Part shown: one piece after another, positions 28,151 through 35,773 of the stretch
How positions within the stretch are numbered: position 1 is the stretch's first letter
Layout of the letters: each line of letters starts with the position of its first letter
Position numbers and translations under genes: made by a program
Assembly: GCF_001811425.1 (NCBI RefSeq)
Contig: NZ_KV804746.1
Location: 1-64,000, forward strand
From: Peptoniphilus_A sp001811425
GTDB taxonomy: Bacteria > Bacillota > Clostridia > Tissierellales > Peptoniphilaceae
DNA length: 64,000 bases
Direction of reading: 5' to 3'
Notes under the pieces: model-generated
Seen by the model: the letters and a program-made list of their open reading frames with translations, nothing else
Database searches by the model: none
What the model was told of the DNA's origin: nothing

Positions 28151-29499
28151 TTAACTACCTCAATTTTATCTTCCTCAAGTCCAATTACTTCTATTCCTTC
28201 ACTTAAAAATCTGTCAATATTTTCTATCATTTTATCATCAATAATTTCGCCAAAAGTCACAAGAGGCACTCCTGGTGGATAGGCTCCAATAATTTCCTTG
28301 GAAATCCTGCCAGAGGCTTCTCTATAAGAAATATATTCCCCCTGACATAAGTTGGCTTCTCTTGGAGTCATTGCCATCTTTGGAATTTCAAATTTAAAGG
28401 GCAAGATTTTCTTAAAATCACAATTATCATAGGATAAAATTGCGTCCCTTAACTTTTCTATCTCATCTTTAGTATTTATTGGTGAAATTATAGCAAGAGC
28501 ATAGTAGAGATCTCCCATCTCAAGCCTTATATTTTTATTTTTTAAAAAATCTTCAAGAACCTCTTCGCCACTCATGCCCCCAATTCTAAATAAAAATTTC
28601 ATGGGGTCATTGGCTACTATAGAGTCGTGACTTAAATCTATCTTATAATTTATGGCTCTCTTTAAATTTTCAAGGTCTCTCGTCCTCTTTTCAAGCTCGC
28701 TTCTTCCCACTTCCTCCATATATTTTAAGCCAGCCTCAATGGAAAGCATAAATAAGTAGGAAGGCGATGTGGAGTTATAAATATTTACATATTTTAAAAG
28801 TTCTTGGTGAGAAAATCTATCTGTCCCCCTGTGAATTAAAGCAGTCTGTGTCAGTGATGGAATCATCTTGTGAGTTGAATTTATAACTAAGTCTGCACCG
28901 GCATCTAGGGCTGAATATTTTTTTAAGCCTGAAAAATAAAGGTGGGCGCCATGAGCTTCATCAACTATGACTGCTATGTCCTTGTCGTGAAGAATTTTTA
29001 CAAGTTCTTTTAACTTTAAAATTCCGCCAAAATAATTTGGGCTAACTAGGACGCAGGCTACAATATTATTCTTTTCTATTTTATCAAGAAGTTCTTCTTC
29101 ATCAATGCCAAAATACATGGCGCGATCTTCGTCATAAATTGTATTTAAGTAAATTGGCTCTAAATCATTTAATAGTAAAGCATTGTAAATAGACTTGTGG
29201 GCATTTCTCTGAATTAAAATTTTATCCTTTGGTCTTGTCGCCATGGCTATGGCAATGTGAAGGGCACCAGTTGAGCCATTCGTCGTTATAAAGGACTCCC
29301 TTGAGCCAAATAATTTTTTTATCTCTCTGTGTAGGTCCTCTATTGCTCCTCTTGGATTTAAAAGATTATCTGTGCCTAAAATTTCCGTCAAATCATTTTT
29401 TATGTCCAAGTCAAAAAAGTCCTTGCCCTTGTGACCTGGCATGCCAAAAGAAATTAAATTTTTTACTTTATCCACTTCATTTTTCAAAGGGGTCTTCAT
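28147..29499 (-). CDS. PLP-dependent Orn/Lys/Arg decarboxylase family protein (YaaO-type)
   Basis: A 450-residue fold-type I PLP enzyme. It begins with GMPGHKGKDFF, then the substrate pocket segment FITTNGSTGALHIAI, the cofactor aspartate in IAVIVDEAHGAHLYF and the PLP lysine in NSTHKMIPSLTQTA. The family decarboxylates ornithine, lysine or arginine to polyamine precursors; substrate cannot be fixed by eye. Its place just before tmk matches B. subtilis yaaO. It lacks the N-terminal wing domain of the large inducible decarboxylases. Confidence 0.9.
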   Translation of the reverse strand: MKTPLKNEVDKVKNLISFGMPGHKGKDFFDLDIKNDLTEILGTDNLLNPRGAIEDLHREIKKLFGSRESFITTNGSTGALHIAIAMATRPKDKILIQRNAHKSIYNALLLNDLEPIYLNTIYDEDRAMYFGIDEEELLDKIEKNNIVACVLVSPNYFGGILKLKELVKILHDKDIAVIVDEAHGAHLYFSGLKKYSALDAGADLVINSTHKMIPSLTQTALIHRGTDRFSHQELLKYVNIYNSTSPSYLFMLSIEAGLKYMEEVGRSELEKRTRDLENLKRAINYKIDLSHDSIVANDPMKFLFRIGGMSGEEVLEDFLKNKNIRLEMGDLYYALAIISPINTKDEIEKLRDAILSYDNCDFKKILPFKFEIPKMAMTPREANLCQGEYISYREASGRISKEIIGAYPPGVPLVTFGEIIDDKMIENIDRFLSEGIEVIGLEEDKIEVVK

Positions 29500-29551
29500 C
29501 TTTTCTCCTCAACTTCCTTTAATTATACTATAATTTAGAGGCATTTAAAAG

Positions 29552-30538
29552 TTAGCCCTTTTTATAAAAATCTCCCTTTATAGAAACTTCGCCACTGGAA
29601 AGAGTGAGCCTTTCGCTGCCAGTGTCTACAATTAAATTGCCCTTGTCGTTAATGTCCACTCCCTTGGCAGAATATTTTTTGCCATTTAATACAAAGGAAA
29701 GGCCCCTTCCAATTACTAGAGAGTGTTTTTTGTAGTAGTCAATTATTTCCTTATCACTTTTTACATAATTATTTTCGTAAAAGGCATTTAAGACGCAGGA
29801 TAAAATTTCATTTCTTATGACATCAGTGCCAATGTAACCTGCAATGTCCTTTAAATCTTTGAAGCTGTCGTCTCTTGGCTTGTTAACATTAATTCCAATG
29901 CCTACTATGACAGACTTTACGCTTCTGGATTCAAAGTCTGCATCAAGTTCAGATAAAATTCCACAAATTTTTTTGCCCTTTAAAAACAAATCATTTACCC
30001 ATTTTATCTCTGCTTGCTTGCCTGTAGACTCCTTAATTCCCTCTGCAACGGCTACGGCTGCCTTAACTGTAGTTAAGTCAAAGTAGGAAAAGTCGTAGGA
30101 GTCCTTGGGGTGAAGGATTATGCTGAAGTAAACTCCGCTGCCCTTAGGTGATGTGAAGCTCTTGCCAGTTCTTCCTCGTCCACCCTTTTGCATGTCAGCT
30201 ACAATTACAGTAAAATCTTTGACATCACTAGAATAAAGTCTCCTCTTTGCTTCTGTGTTTGTGGAATCAATTTCGTCATAGATAAATATGTCAATGTCCT
30301 TTAATTCATCTCGAAGACCCTTTCTTATGCCTTCGTCAGATAATTTGTCGTCACTTTCTACAAGTTTGTAGCCTAACTTTGTCTGTGATTCAATTTGAAA
30401 TCCACTTTCCTTTAAAGAATTAATAGCCTTCCAAATTGCAGTTCTTGAAATATTTAATCTTTCTGCCAACTCTTGACCAGAAATATAATTTGCCCTATTT
30501 CTTTCTAATTCTCTTAATACAATATCCTTTGTTTTCAA
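29552..30538 (-). CDS. birA: Bifunctional biotin-protein ligase and biotin operon repressor
   Basis: A 328-residue protein with an N-terminal helix-turn-helix (residues 1-62, ISGQELAERLNISRTAIWKAI), then a biotin ligase core with GGRGRTGKSFTSPKGSGVYF and KWVNDLFLKGKKICGILSEL, and a C-terminal SH3-like domain. It attaches biotin to carboxylase subunits and, through the HTH, probably represses biotin genes. No biotin genes are in this window. It is transcribed toward tmk but separated from it by about 50 bp. Confidence 0.95.
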   Translation of the reverse strand: MKTKDIVLRELERNRANYISGQELAERLNISRTAIWKAINSLKESGFQIESQTKLGYKLVESDDKLSDEGIRKGLRDELKDIDIFIYDEIDSTNTEAKRRLYSSDVKDFTVIVADMQKGGRGRTGKSFTSPKGSGVYFSIILHPKDSYDFSYFDLTTVKAAVAVAEGIKESTGKQAEIKWVNDLFLKGKKICGILSELDADFESRSVKSVIVGIGINVNKPRDDSFKDLKDIAGYIGTDVIRNEILSCVLNAFYENNYVKSDKEIIDYYKKHSLVIGRGLSFVLNGKKYSAKGVDINDKGNLIVDTGSERLTLSSGEVSIKGDFYKKG

Positions 30539-30553
30539 TATATCACCTTATTC

Positions 30554-30582
30554 TTGACATTTTTGTAAATCTACTGTAAAAT
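30554..30582 (+). promoter_or_regulatory. Promoter of tRNA-Ser and SRP RNA
   Basis: A perfect -35 TTGACA (30554-30559), 17-nt spacer and -10 TAAAAT (30577-30582) lie 15 nt before the mature tRNA 5' end on the plus strand. Its strength fits a stable-RNA operon. Confidence 0.9.
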
Positions 30583-30597
30583 AATTTTCTAGGCTAT

Positions 30598-30687
30598 GGA
30601 GAGATGTCCGAGAGGCTGAAGGAGCCCGCCTGGAAAGCGAGTATACATGAAAATGTATCGGGGGTTCGAATCCCCCTCTCTCCGCCA
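30598..30687 (+). tRNA. tRNA-Ser (anticodon GGA)
   Basis: Acceptor GGAGAGA (30598-30604) pairs with TCTCTCC (30677-30683), followed by G and an encoded CCA. The anticodon loop CTGGAAA gives GGA, reading UCC/UCU serine codons. A long variable arm (ATACAT-GAAA-ATGTAT) and a GGGGG/CCCCC T-stem are present, as expected for class II tRNA-Ser. The anticodon stem CCCGC/GCGAG has a C-A mismatch at the second pair. Confidence 0.95.
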
Positions 30688-30688
30688 T

Positions 30689-30957
30689 CGCCATGCTAAG
30701 CGGGAAATTAGCGATGTCCTGTACCTGCGATTCGCTACAGCAGGGCTGAATTCCCATTCGAGGACTTTAATTTTGCAGTCTGCCCCTTATAAGTGGTGTT
30801 GATGATTGGGTCCTGCGCAACAGAAACTTATGAACCGTGTCAGGTCTTGATCGAAGCAGCACTAAGTAAGATCTTTTGTGTGCCGCAAGGGTCGCCTGGT
30901 TTGAGCTAACTGTAAGGGTAACGTGTGAGGTTAACTTTCGACAATGGGTGCATGGCT
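30689..30957 (+). ncRNA. ffs: Signal recognition particle RNA, long clostridial type
   Basis: The ends pair (CCATGC at 30691-30696 with GCATGG at 30950-30955). Conserved blocks are present: an Alu-domain 5' part (GCTAAGCGGG, TAGCGATGTCCTGTACC, CGCTACAGCAGGG), then GGGTCCTGCGCAACAGAAAC, GTGTCAGGTC and GAAGCAGCACTAAGTA of helix 8, and the 3' return strand. It forms SRP with Ffh for membrane-protein targeting. It follows tRNA-Ser by only a few bases and should be processed from the same transcript. The apical loop of helix 8 reads TTGATC rather than a GNRA form. Confidence 0.92.
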
Positions 30958-30963
30958 ACATAT

Positions 30964-30989
30964 AGTCCCATTTATTTGGGACTTTTTTT
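30964..30989 (+). terminator. Terminator of the tRNA-Ser/SRP RNA transcript
   Basis: AGTCCCA (30964-30970) and TGGGACT (30977-30983) form a 7-bp stem followed by seven T. It overlaps the last codons of the convergent gene ending at 30972. Confidence 0.92.
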
Positions 30990-31721
30990 ATTGCCCTTTT
31001 TTAAAAAATTGGAGACATTTAAAAGTTCTCCATCCTTTAAAACCTTCTTTTCCCTCAAATATTTCTCTGCCCTGGAATAAAATCCCCTCTTTGAGCCAGT
31101 CACATAAAAATAATCTCTTATGTAATTTTCCTTTTTGTAGTCATAATCTTCCAAAATGGCATCAGTATTTGAAAAAATTTCAATATTACTAGACTTATCG
31201 GCAAAATATTTCCTGAAAAAATCTTTTTTTAGATGAAGACCACTAGAAGCCAAAAAGATTAAGTCATAATCCCTAAAGTCTTCGTCAGAAAAGTATTCAT
31301 CAGAGATCATTCTTACTATTTCAGGGGCAAGACCATCGTTACAAGCATTAATAAGTAGGGGCAGGCTCATGTAGGTCACTGGAGAATCTGTGAAGTTTCT
31401 TAAAGTTTTTTCAGATGAAGTAAGATCTGTCCCTAGGCACAAAATTTTCTTATCCTTTAAATGTTTCTTGAGGGCTTTTTCTCCAAAGTCTGCCCGCTCA
31501 TCGTCCTTAAAATAATTTATGGCATCAAAGTCTAGGACATAAATCTTTTTATCTTTTTTAAAAAATTTTTCCAAAAATTCTATTCTTGCGTTTACAGCTT
31601 CCCTCTTGTAAAGTCCATAGTATTCAAACTTGTCGTCAACATAATAATTTAAATAATCTCTATGGGCTTCATAAAGTCCAACTATGCCAGGACCTGTGTC
31701 AAAAACTGCCAAAGCCTTCAC
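30972..31721 (-). CDS. Glutamate racemase-like protein lacking both catalytic cysteines
   Basis: A 249-residue protein with Asp/Glu racemase fold signs: VFDTGPGIVGL (family VFDSGxGGL, with Asp8), GTDLTSSEKTLRNF (family GTxxTxxS), SLPLLINACNDGLAPEIV and the C-terminal FYVTGSKRGFYSRAEKYL. The two active-site cysteine motifs are gone: the first (ACNTAS) aligns with VLDFDAINYF, and the second (GCTHYPL) reads ASSGLHL. It overlaps the ispE stop by 23 nt. It probably cannot racemise glutamate. It could be a pseudoenzyme, a regulator or a hydrolase derivative. The real MurI should be elsewhere. Confidence 0.75.
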   Translation of the reverse strand: MKALAVFDTGPGIVGLYEAHRDYLNYYVDDKFEYYGLYKREAVNARIEFLEKFFKKDKKIYVLDFDAINYFKDDERADFGEKALKKHLKDKKILCLGTDLTSSEKTLRNFTDSPVTYMSLPLLINACNDGLAPEIVRMISDEYFSDEDFRDYDLIFLASSGLHLKKDFFRKYFADKSSNIEIFSNTDAILEDYDYKKENYIRDYFYVTGSKRGFYSRAEKYLREKKVLKDGELLNVSNFLKKGNKKSPK

Positions 31722-32544
31722 CTACTCTCACTTTATATGTATACTTATAAATTTCTTTAAAATAATCATAAGCCTCTTCCAGAGATTTTTCATCTGCAAA
31801 GATGCCAAAAATTGTGGCACCACTTCCGCTCATAAGAGGAGCCGAATTAAAGGCTCTTAATTTCTTTTTTATATCCAATAAATCTGGGTGCAAAGAAAAA
31901 ACTACATCTTCCATTTTATTTCTGAGATAAAAATTTAATTTTTCTATGTCAAGATTATAAAGACCTTCTAAAATTTTAGAAAAATCAATTCTCTCCTTGT
32001 CAATATTTATTTTTTGGTAGACTTCCTTAGTGGAGACGCCGTAGCCGGGGTTTATGATTAAAACATGATCAAGCTCTATTGGTTCTACTCCTTCTAATAT
32101 GTCTCCTATTCCCTTTGCAATTTTGCTTCCGCCAGTCATCATATATGTAAAATCTGCTCCAAGGCCCCCTGCCATCTCAATTAGTTCAGCTCTTGGAATA
32201 TTTAAGTCGTAAAGGTCATTTAAGGCGTAAAGACAGGTTGCTCCATTGGAAGTTCCCCCAGCAAGACCTGCTGCAATGGGAATTTTCTTTTTAATTTCAA
32301 CCTTAAAGGGAAGGTCATAGCCCACCTTGTTTTTTAAAAGTTCATAGACCTTATAAATTAAATTGCTTTTTAAGTCAAAGGAAAATTCTGGTATTATTTC
32401 TAGTCTCTCGCTTTTAGAAAAAATCATCTCGTCACATAAATCTGTCATGACCATTAAGGTTTTTATGTCGTGGTATCCATTTTCTCTCTTGCCTGTGACA
32501 TCGAGAGATAAGTTTAACTTGGCATGAGCATTTTTTTTAATCAT
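31699..32544 (-). CDS. ispE: 4-diphosphocytidyl-2-C-methyl-D-erythritol kinase
   Basis: IspE phosphorylates CDP-methylerythritol in the MEP isoprenoid pathway. The 281-residue GHMP kinase has NAHAKLNLSLDVTGKRENGYH at the N-terminus (in part), the ATP loop PIAAGLAGGTSNGATCLYAL (PxxxGLxGGSS-like) and a late PLMSGSGATIFGIF. Start ATG at 32544 has GAGGTG upstream; a TTG four codons earlier would destroy that site. It follows veg as in many Firmicutes. Confidence 0.95.
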   Translation of the reverse strand: MIKKNAHAKLNLSLDVTGKRENGYHDIKTLMVMTDLCDEMIFSKSERLEIIPEFSFDLKSNLIYKVYELLKNKVGYDLPFKVEIKKKIPIAAGLAGGTSNGATCLYALNDLYDLNIPRAELIEMAGGLGADFTYMMTGGSKIAKGIGDILEGVEPIELDHVLIINPGYGVSTKEVYQKINIDKERIDFSKILEGLYNLDIEKLNFYLRNKMEDVVFSLHPDLLDIKKKLRAFNSAPLMSGSGATIFGIFADEKSLEEAYDYFKEIYKYTYKVRVGEGFGSF

Positions 32545-32644
32545 AATACACCTCAAGTTAATTATAATTCATAATTTATTATTTTGCATCATTGTAAACC
32601 CCAGTTTTTTATTGATAATATTTTTAATAAAATTTAAATTTGGG

Positions 32645-32676
32645 TAAAAAAATAAGCTGCCTAAGCAGCTCTTATT
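32645..32676 (-). terminator. Terminator after veg
   Basis: AATAAGCTGC (32651-32660) pairs with GCAGC...TTATT (32665-32676) with a 2-nt bulge. On the minus strand a T run follows. It sits directly after the veg stop codon. Confidence 0.8.
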
Positions 32677-32943
32677 TTATGAAATCATCTTTGCGTCTTT
32701 ATAAGTTACATCTTCGTCTAAAACTGTAACTTTTACAGTAGAAGTAAGTACATCAGAGTAAGTGTATGATGCAGTTACAAGTTCTTCTCCGTTAAAGACT
32801 TCAAGTACAAAAAGACTTGGATAAATTGCCTTTAAAACTCCCTTGCGAGTGACAATTTTTTTTCTGCCTTTATTGGCCTTTACAATAACTTTTTTCCCTA
32901 TATGATTCTCAAGCTCTTTCTTGATTAATTGCATTTGATTCAT
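32677..32943 (-). CDS. veg: Veg family protein
   Basis: An 88-residue protein with the Veg family core KKELENHIGKKVIVKANKGR followed by RKGVLKAIYPSLFVLEV. In B. subtilis Veg is abundant, strongly transcribed in growing cells, and promotes biofilm formation; the molecular role is unclear. The position next to ispE is the conserved one. Two nearly perfect promoters lie upstream and a terminator downstream, so it is probably a highly expressed single-gene unit here too. Confidence 0.93.
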   Translation of the reverse strand: MNQMQLIKKELENHIGKKVIVKANKGRKKIVTRKGVLKAIYPSLFVLEVFNGEELVTASYTYSDVLTSTVKVTVLDEDVTYKDAKMIS

Positions 32944-32982
32944 TCCATATCAATTCCTTCCAAAGACTTTTAATACTCGTTA

Positions 32983-33011
32983 ATTATACTATAAAAATGG
33001 ATTCCTGTCAA
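32983..33011 (-). promoter_or_regulatory. veg promoter P1 (consensus)
   Basis: On the minus strand -35 TTGACA (33006-33011), 17-nt spacer and -10 TATAAT (32983-32988): a perfect match to the sigma-A consensus at ideal spacing. Confidence 0.95.
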
Positions 33012-33022
33012 ATAAATCTATA

Positions 33023-33051
33023 ATTTTACTCCATAAATTTTTCTTTGTCAA
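33023..33051 (-). promoter_or_regulatory. veg promoter P2 (near consensus)
   Basis: On the minus strand -35 TTGACA (33046-33051), 17-nt spacer and -10 TAAAAT (33023-33028). It is 40 bp upstream of P1 in the same direction. Confidence 0.88.
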
Positions 33052-33216
33052 TAAATTTTATGCTTAATTTTTAAAATATTTTTAATTATTTTTAATTTTT
33101 CTCACAATTATTTTTATAATAATATTTTTTGGTCTGATTTTTTATTTTTTTCCCTTAAAAAGCTCTAAGAACTTGCATTTTGTGAAATAAGGGTGGATTT
33201 TTCAAGGCAACTATTG

Positions 33217-33222
33217 TATAAT
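33217..33222 (+). promoter_or_regulatory. Probable -10 box for mnmA-rplY
   Basis: TATAAT lies 34 nt before the mnmA ATG on the plus strand. A good -35 hexamer is not evident at the usual distance, so the call rests on the -10 and on the divergent gene arrangement. Confidence 0.5.
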
Positions 33223-33255
33223 TATGTATTGTTATTGAGTGGATTGGAGGTATTG

Positions 33256-34317
33256 ATGCAAAAAAAGAAAAAAGTCATTCTCGGAATGAGTGGCGGCGTA
33301 GATTCATCTGTGTCTGCAATTCTCTTAAAAGAAGCCGGCTACGATGTCACAGCTGTTTTTATGAGAAACTGGGCTGAAGATGACGGAGCTTGCACTGCAA
33401 GAGAAGATTACATCGATGTGGTCTCTGTCTGTTCGCAACTTGACATAAAATATTTTACTGTCAATTTCGAAAAGGAATATAGGGATAGAGTTTTTTCTTA
33501 CTTCTTAAGTGAATACAAAAAAGGCAGAACTCCCAATCCAGATGTGATGTGCAATACTGAAATTAAATTCAAGGCCTTCCTTGACTATGCAATGGATTTT
33601 GATGCTGATTATATTGCAATGGGTCATTATGCCAGGACAAAAAATGTCAATGGAAAAACCTATCTTTTAAAGGGAGCCGATCTTAATAAAGACCAGTCTT
33701 ATTTTTTGTCCAGAGTTAAATCAGAGGCACTTGCAAAAACTCTCTTCCCCGTTGGTGATTTGACCAAGGATGAAGTGCGAGCTATCGCCAAAAAATACAA
33801 GCTCTCTACTGCTTCAAAAAAGGATTCTACTGGAATCTGTTTTATTGGCGAAAGAGATTTTAATGAATTTTTAGACCAATTTCTCTTTACTAAGCCTGGA
33901 AAAATTGTGGACGAAAAGGGCAAGGTAATTGGAGAGCATTCAGGTCTTATGCACTACACCATAGGTCAAAGGCGAGGAATAGGCATTGGCGGAGTTGGCA
34001 GTGGCGAGCCCTTCTTCGTATATGATAAGGATTTGAAAAACAATCTTTTGCTTGTGGCTCAAGGAATTAATAATCCCATCCTTTATAGGGATGAATTTGA
34101 AGTTGAAGATATTTTTTGGATTACAGAAAATCCTTCTCTTCCCCTAGATTTATCTGTTAAAATAAGATATAGGGCAAAGGATGAAGATGCAAGGCTAGAA
34201 AATAATGAGGGTAAATATGTTGTTAAACTGAAAAAACCACTTAAGGGCGTAACGCCTGGTCAAGTTTGTGTTTTTTATCAAGGCGCTATATGTCTTGGTT
34301 CAGGTATTATAAAATAA
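33256..34317 (+). CDS. mnmA: tRNA-specific 2-thiouridylase
   Basis: MnmA thiolates U34 of tRNA for Lys, Glu and Gln. The 353-residue protein has the PP-loop ILGMSGGVDSSVSA, the catalytic cysteine region NPDVMCNTEIKFKAF, a second Cys in STGICFIGERDF and the tRNA-binding HYTIGQRRGIGIGG. Start ATG at 33256 follows GGAGG; upstream in-frame codons lack a ribosome site. It is one of only two protein genes on the plus strand here and is followed by rplY after 15 bp. Confidence 0.96.
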   Translation: MQKKKKVILGMSGGVDSSVSAILLKEAGYDVTAVFMRNWAEDDGACTAREDYIDVVSVCSQLDIKYFTVNFEKEYRDRVFSYFLSEYKKGRTPNPDVMCNTEIKFKAFLDYAMDFDADYIAMGHYARTKNVNGKTYLLKGADLNKDQSYFLSRVKSEALAKTLFPVGDLTKDEVRAIAKKYKLSTASKKDSTGICFIGERDFNEFLDQFLFTKPGKIVDEKGKVIGEHSGLMHYTIGQRRGIGIGGVGSGEPFFVYDKDLKNNLLLVAQGINNPILYRDEFEVEDIFWITENPSLPLDLSVKIRYRAKDEDARLENNEGKYVVKLKKPLKGVTPGQVCVFYQGAICLGSGIIK

Positions 34318-34332
34318 ATTTTGGAGGTATAT

Positions 34333-34974
34333 ATGAAATTACTTTTAAACAAAAGAGAAGCTAAGGGTAAAAACAAGGTTGATAAACTTAGAGCTAAGGG
34401 AGAAGTTCCTGGAGTTCTTTACTCAAAGGGACAAGAAGCAAAATTACTTTATGGTCTAGAAAAAGATTTATTAAAGGCTTTTTCTGACGAAGGATATTCA
34501 AACATTTTTGAAATCGAAGTTGATGGAGAAACTATTTCCGTACTTTTCAAAGAAGTTCAAATGCACCACATCAAAAATGCAATGGTTCACTTTGACTTAT
34601 ATGAAGTTGATATGAACTCTGAACTTACTGTTGAAGTGCCAGTAGTTCTTGAAGGTAGAGACGAAGTTAAGGTTCAACCATCTTCATTAATCCAAGTATT
34701 AAACGAAGTAAGTGTAACTTGTCTTCCAAAATATCTTCCATCTGAAGCTGTTGTAAATGTTGTTGAAATGCAAATTGGCGATGTAGTAACTGTTGCTGAC
34801 CTAGATATCTATGGCGACGAAAACATCAAGATTGACATGGATGCTGAAGAAACTGTTGCAACTCTTGTTGAACCAACAGAAGAAAAAGAACCAGAAGAAG
34901 GAGCAGAAGAAGTTTCTGCAGAAGTTCCTACTGTTTCTGAAACTGAAGAAAAAGAAGAAGCTGAAGAAGAATAA
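34333..34974 (+). CDS. rplY: 50S ribosomal protein L25, Ctc/TL5 form
   Basis: A 213-residue Ctc-type L25. The N-terminal L25 domain has KLLLNKREAKGKNKVDKLRA and GEVPGVLYSKGQEAKL. The C-terminal TL5 domain follows, then a Glu-rich tail (about 30 residues of E/K). It binds 5S rRNA in the large subunit and in Bacillus is stress-induced. GGAGG precedes the ATG at 34333. A strong terminator follows. Confidence 0.94.
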   Translation: MKLLLNKREAKGKNKVDKLRAKGEVPGVLYSKGQEAKLLYGLEKDLLKAFSDEGYSNIFEIEVDGETISVLFKEVQMHHIKNAMVHFDLYEVDMNSELTVEVPVVLEGRDEVKVQPSSLIQVLNEVSVTCLPKYLPSEAVVNVVEMQIGDVVTVADLDIYGDENIKIDMDAEETVATLVEPTEEKEPEEGAEEVSAEVPTVSETEEKEEAEEE

Positions 34975-35001
34975 TTTATATTTTAAAAATTTACATTTTA
35001 A

Positions 35002-35028
35002 AAGGGCTCCAAGAGCCCTTATTTTTTT
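35002..35028 (+). terminator. Terminator of mnmA-rplY
   Basis: AAGGGCTC (35002-35009) and GAGCCCTT (35013-35020) form a perfect 8-bp stem with a 3-nt loop, followed by a run of seven T. Confidence 0.95.
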
Positions 35029-35092
35029 ACAAATTTTTATTTTTATTTTATCTTTTAATTTTTGTTTCTTAAAAATTATTATCCAATAAGTT

Positions 35093-35773
35093 TTAAAGAA
35101 ATTTTAAAACTCCTCTTGGGTCTTCTGCTATATTTTCTGTATATTTTTCAAGCATTTCTCTCGAGCCTGTGCCACACAAGACGCCAAGCTTTAGGGTGTC
35201 CTTGCCAAAAATCATGTCAACCTTGGAGTCGCCAACAATAATAATTTCTTGGTCCATTAGAGCATATTTTTTCTTAAAAATTTCTAGGCTCTCTGTGCTT
35301 GGTTTCTTTTCATATAAATCTGCAGCTGCATAAAAATCTATGAAGCTATCTAAGTTCAAGTATTCCATAGAGTATTTTGCCTGCCTATAATTATCTGAAG
35401 TGAAAAGTCCTATAATTATGCCCCTATTTTTAAGGTCAGTAAATAAACTTTTAAGGTCACAAGTTTCTTTTATTTCGCTATTATTTTCCTTTAAAAATTC
35501 TAGGAGGAAGTCGTCTATATCTTTATAAATTTCCTCTGGGCTCTCATCCATAAATTCAGAAAAAATAAGTGCCAAGTCCTCCACAGTTTCCGATGACAAG
35601 ATGGAATTTTCCTCCACTTCATTATTTTCCCTTACGCCAATTTTTTTAAATAGCTTTTTCTTGTCATCATGGTTTAAATTTTTTTTACTTAAATATTTTA
35701 CAATTGAGTCCACCCAAATATCTGAAAATTTCAGTAGGGTTCCGTCTTTGTCAAATAAAATTGCCTTAATCAT
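35093..35773 (-). CDS. HAD-superfamily phosphatase
   Basis: A 226-residue HAD hydrolase of the phosphoglycolate phosphatase-like group. Motif I is LFDKDGTLL (residues 5-13), where KDG replaces the usual LDG spacing; motif II is LFTSDN, and motif III/IV is IIIVGDSKVDMIFGK. A helical cap follows motif I. The ATG at 35773 overlaps the stop of the PHP gene (ATGA), so the two are translationally coupled. This suggests it dephosphorylates a product of that phosphoesterase or of the ABC importer upstream, which is inference. Confidence 0.85.
   Translation of the reverse strand: MIKAILFDKDGTLLKFSDIWVDSIVKYLSKKNLNHDDKKKLFKKIGVRENNEVEENSILSSETVEDLALIFSEFMDESPEEIYKDIDDFLLEFLKENNSEIKETCDLKSLFTDLKNRGIIIGLFTSDNYRQAKYSMEYLNLDSFIDFYAAADLYEKKPSTESLEIFKKKYALMDQEIIIVGDSKVDMIFGKDTLKLGVLCGTGSREMLEKYTENIAEDPRGVLKFL

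Noticed and set aside
30548..30757. A 69-residue minus-strand frame
   Set aside because: It lies across tRNA-Ser and the SRP RNA 5' end on the opposite strand and has no coding support.
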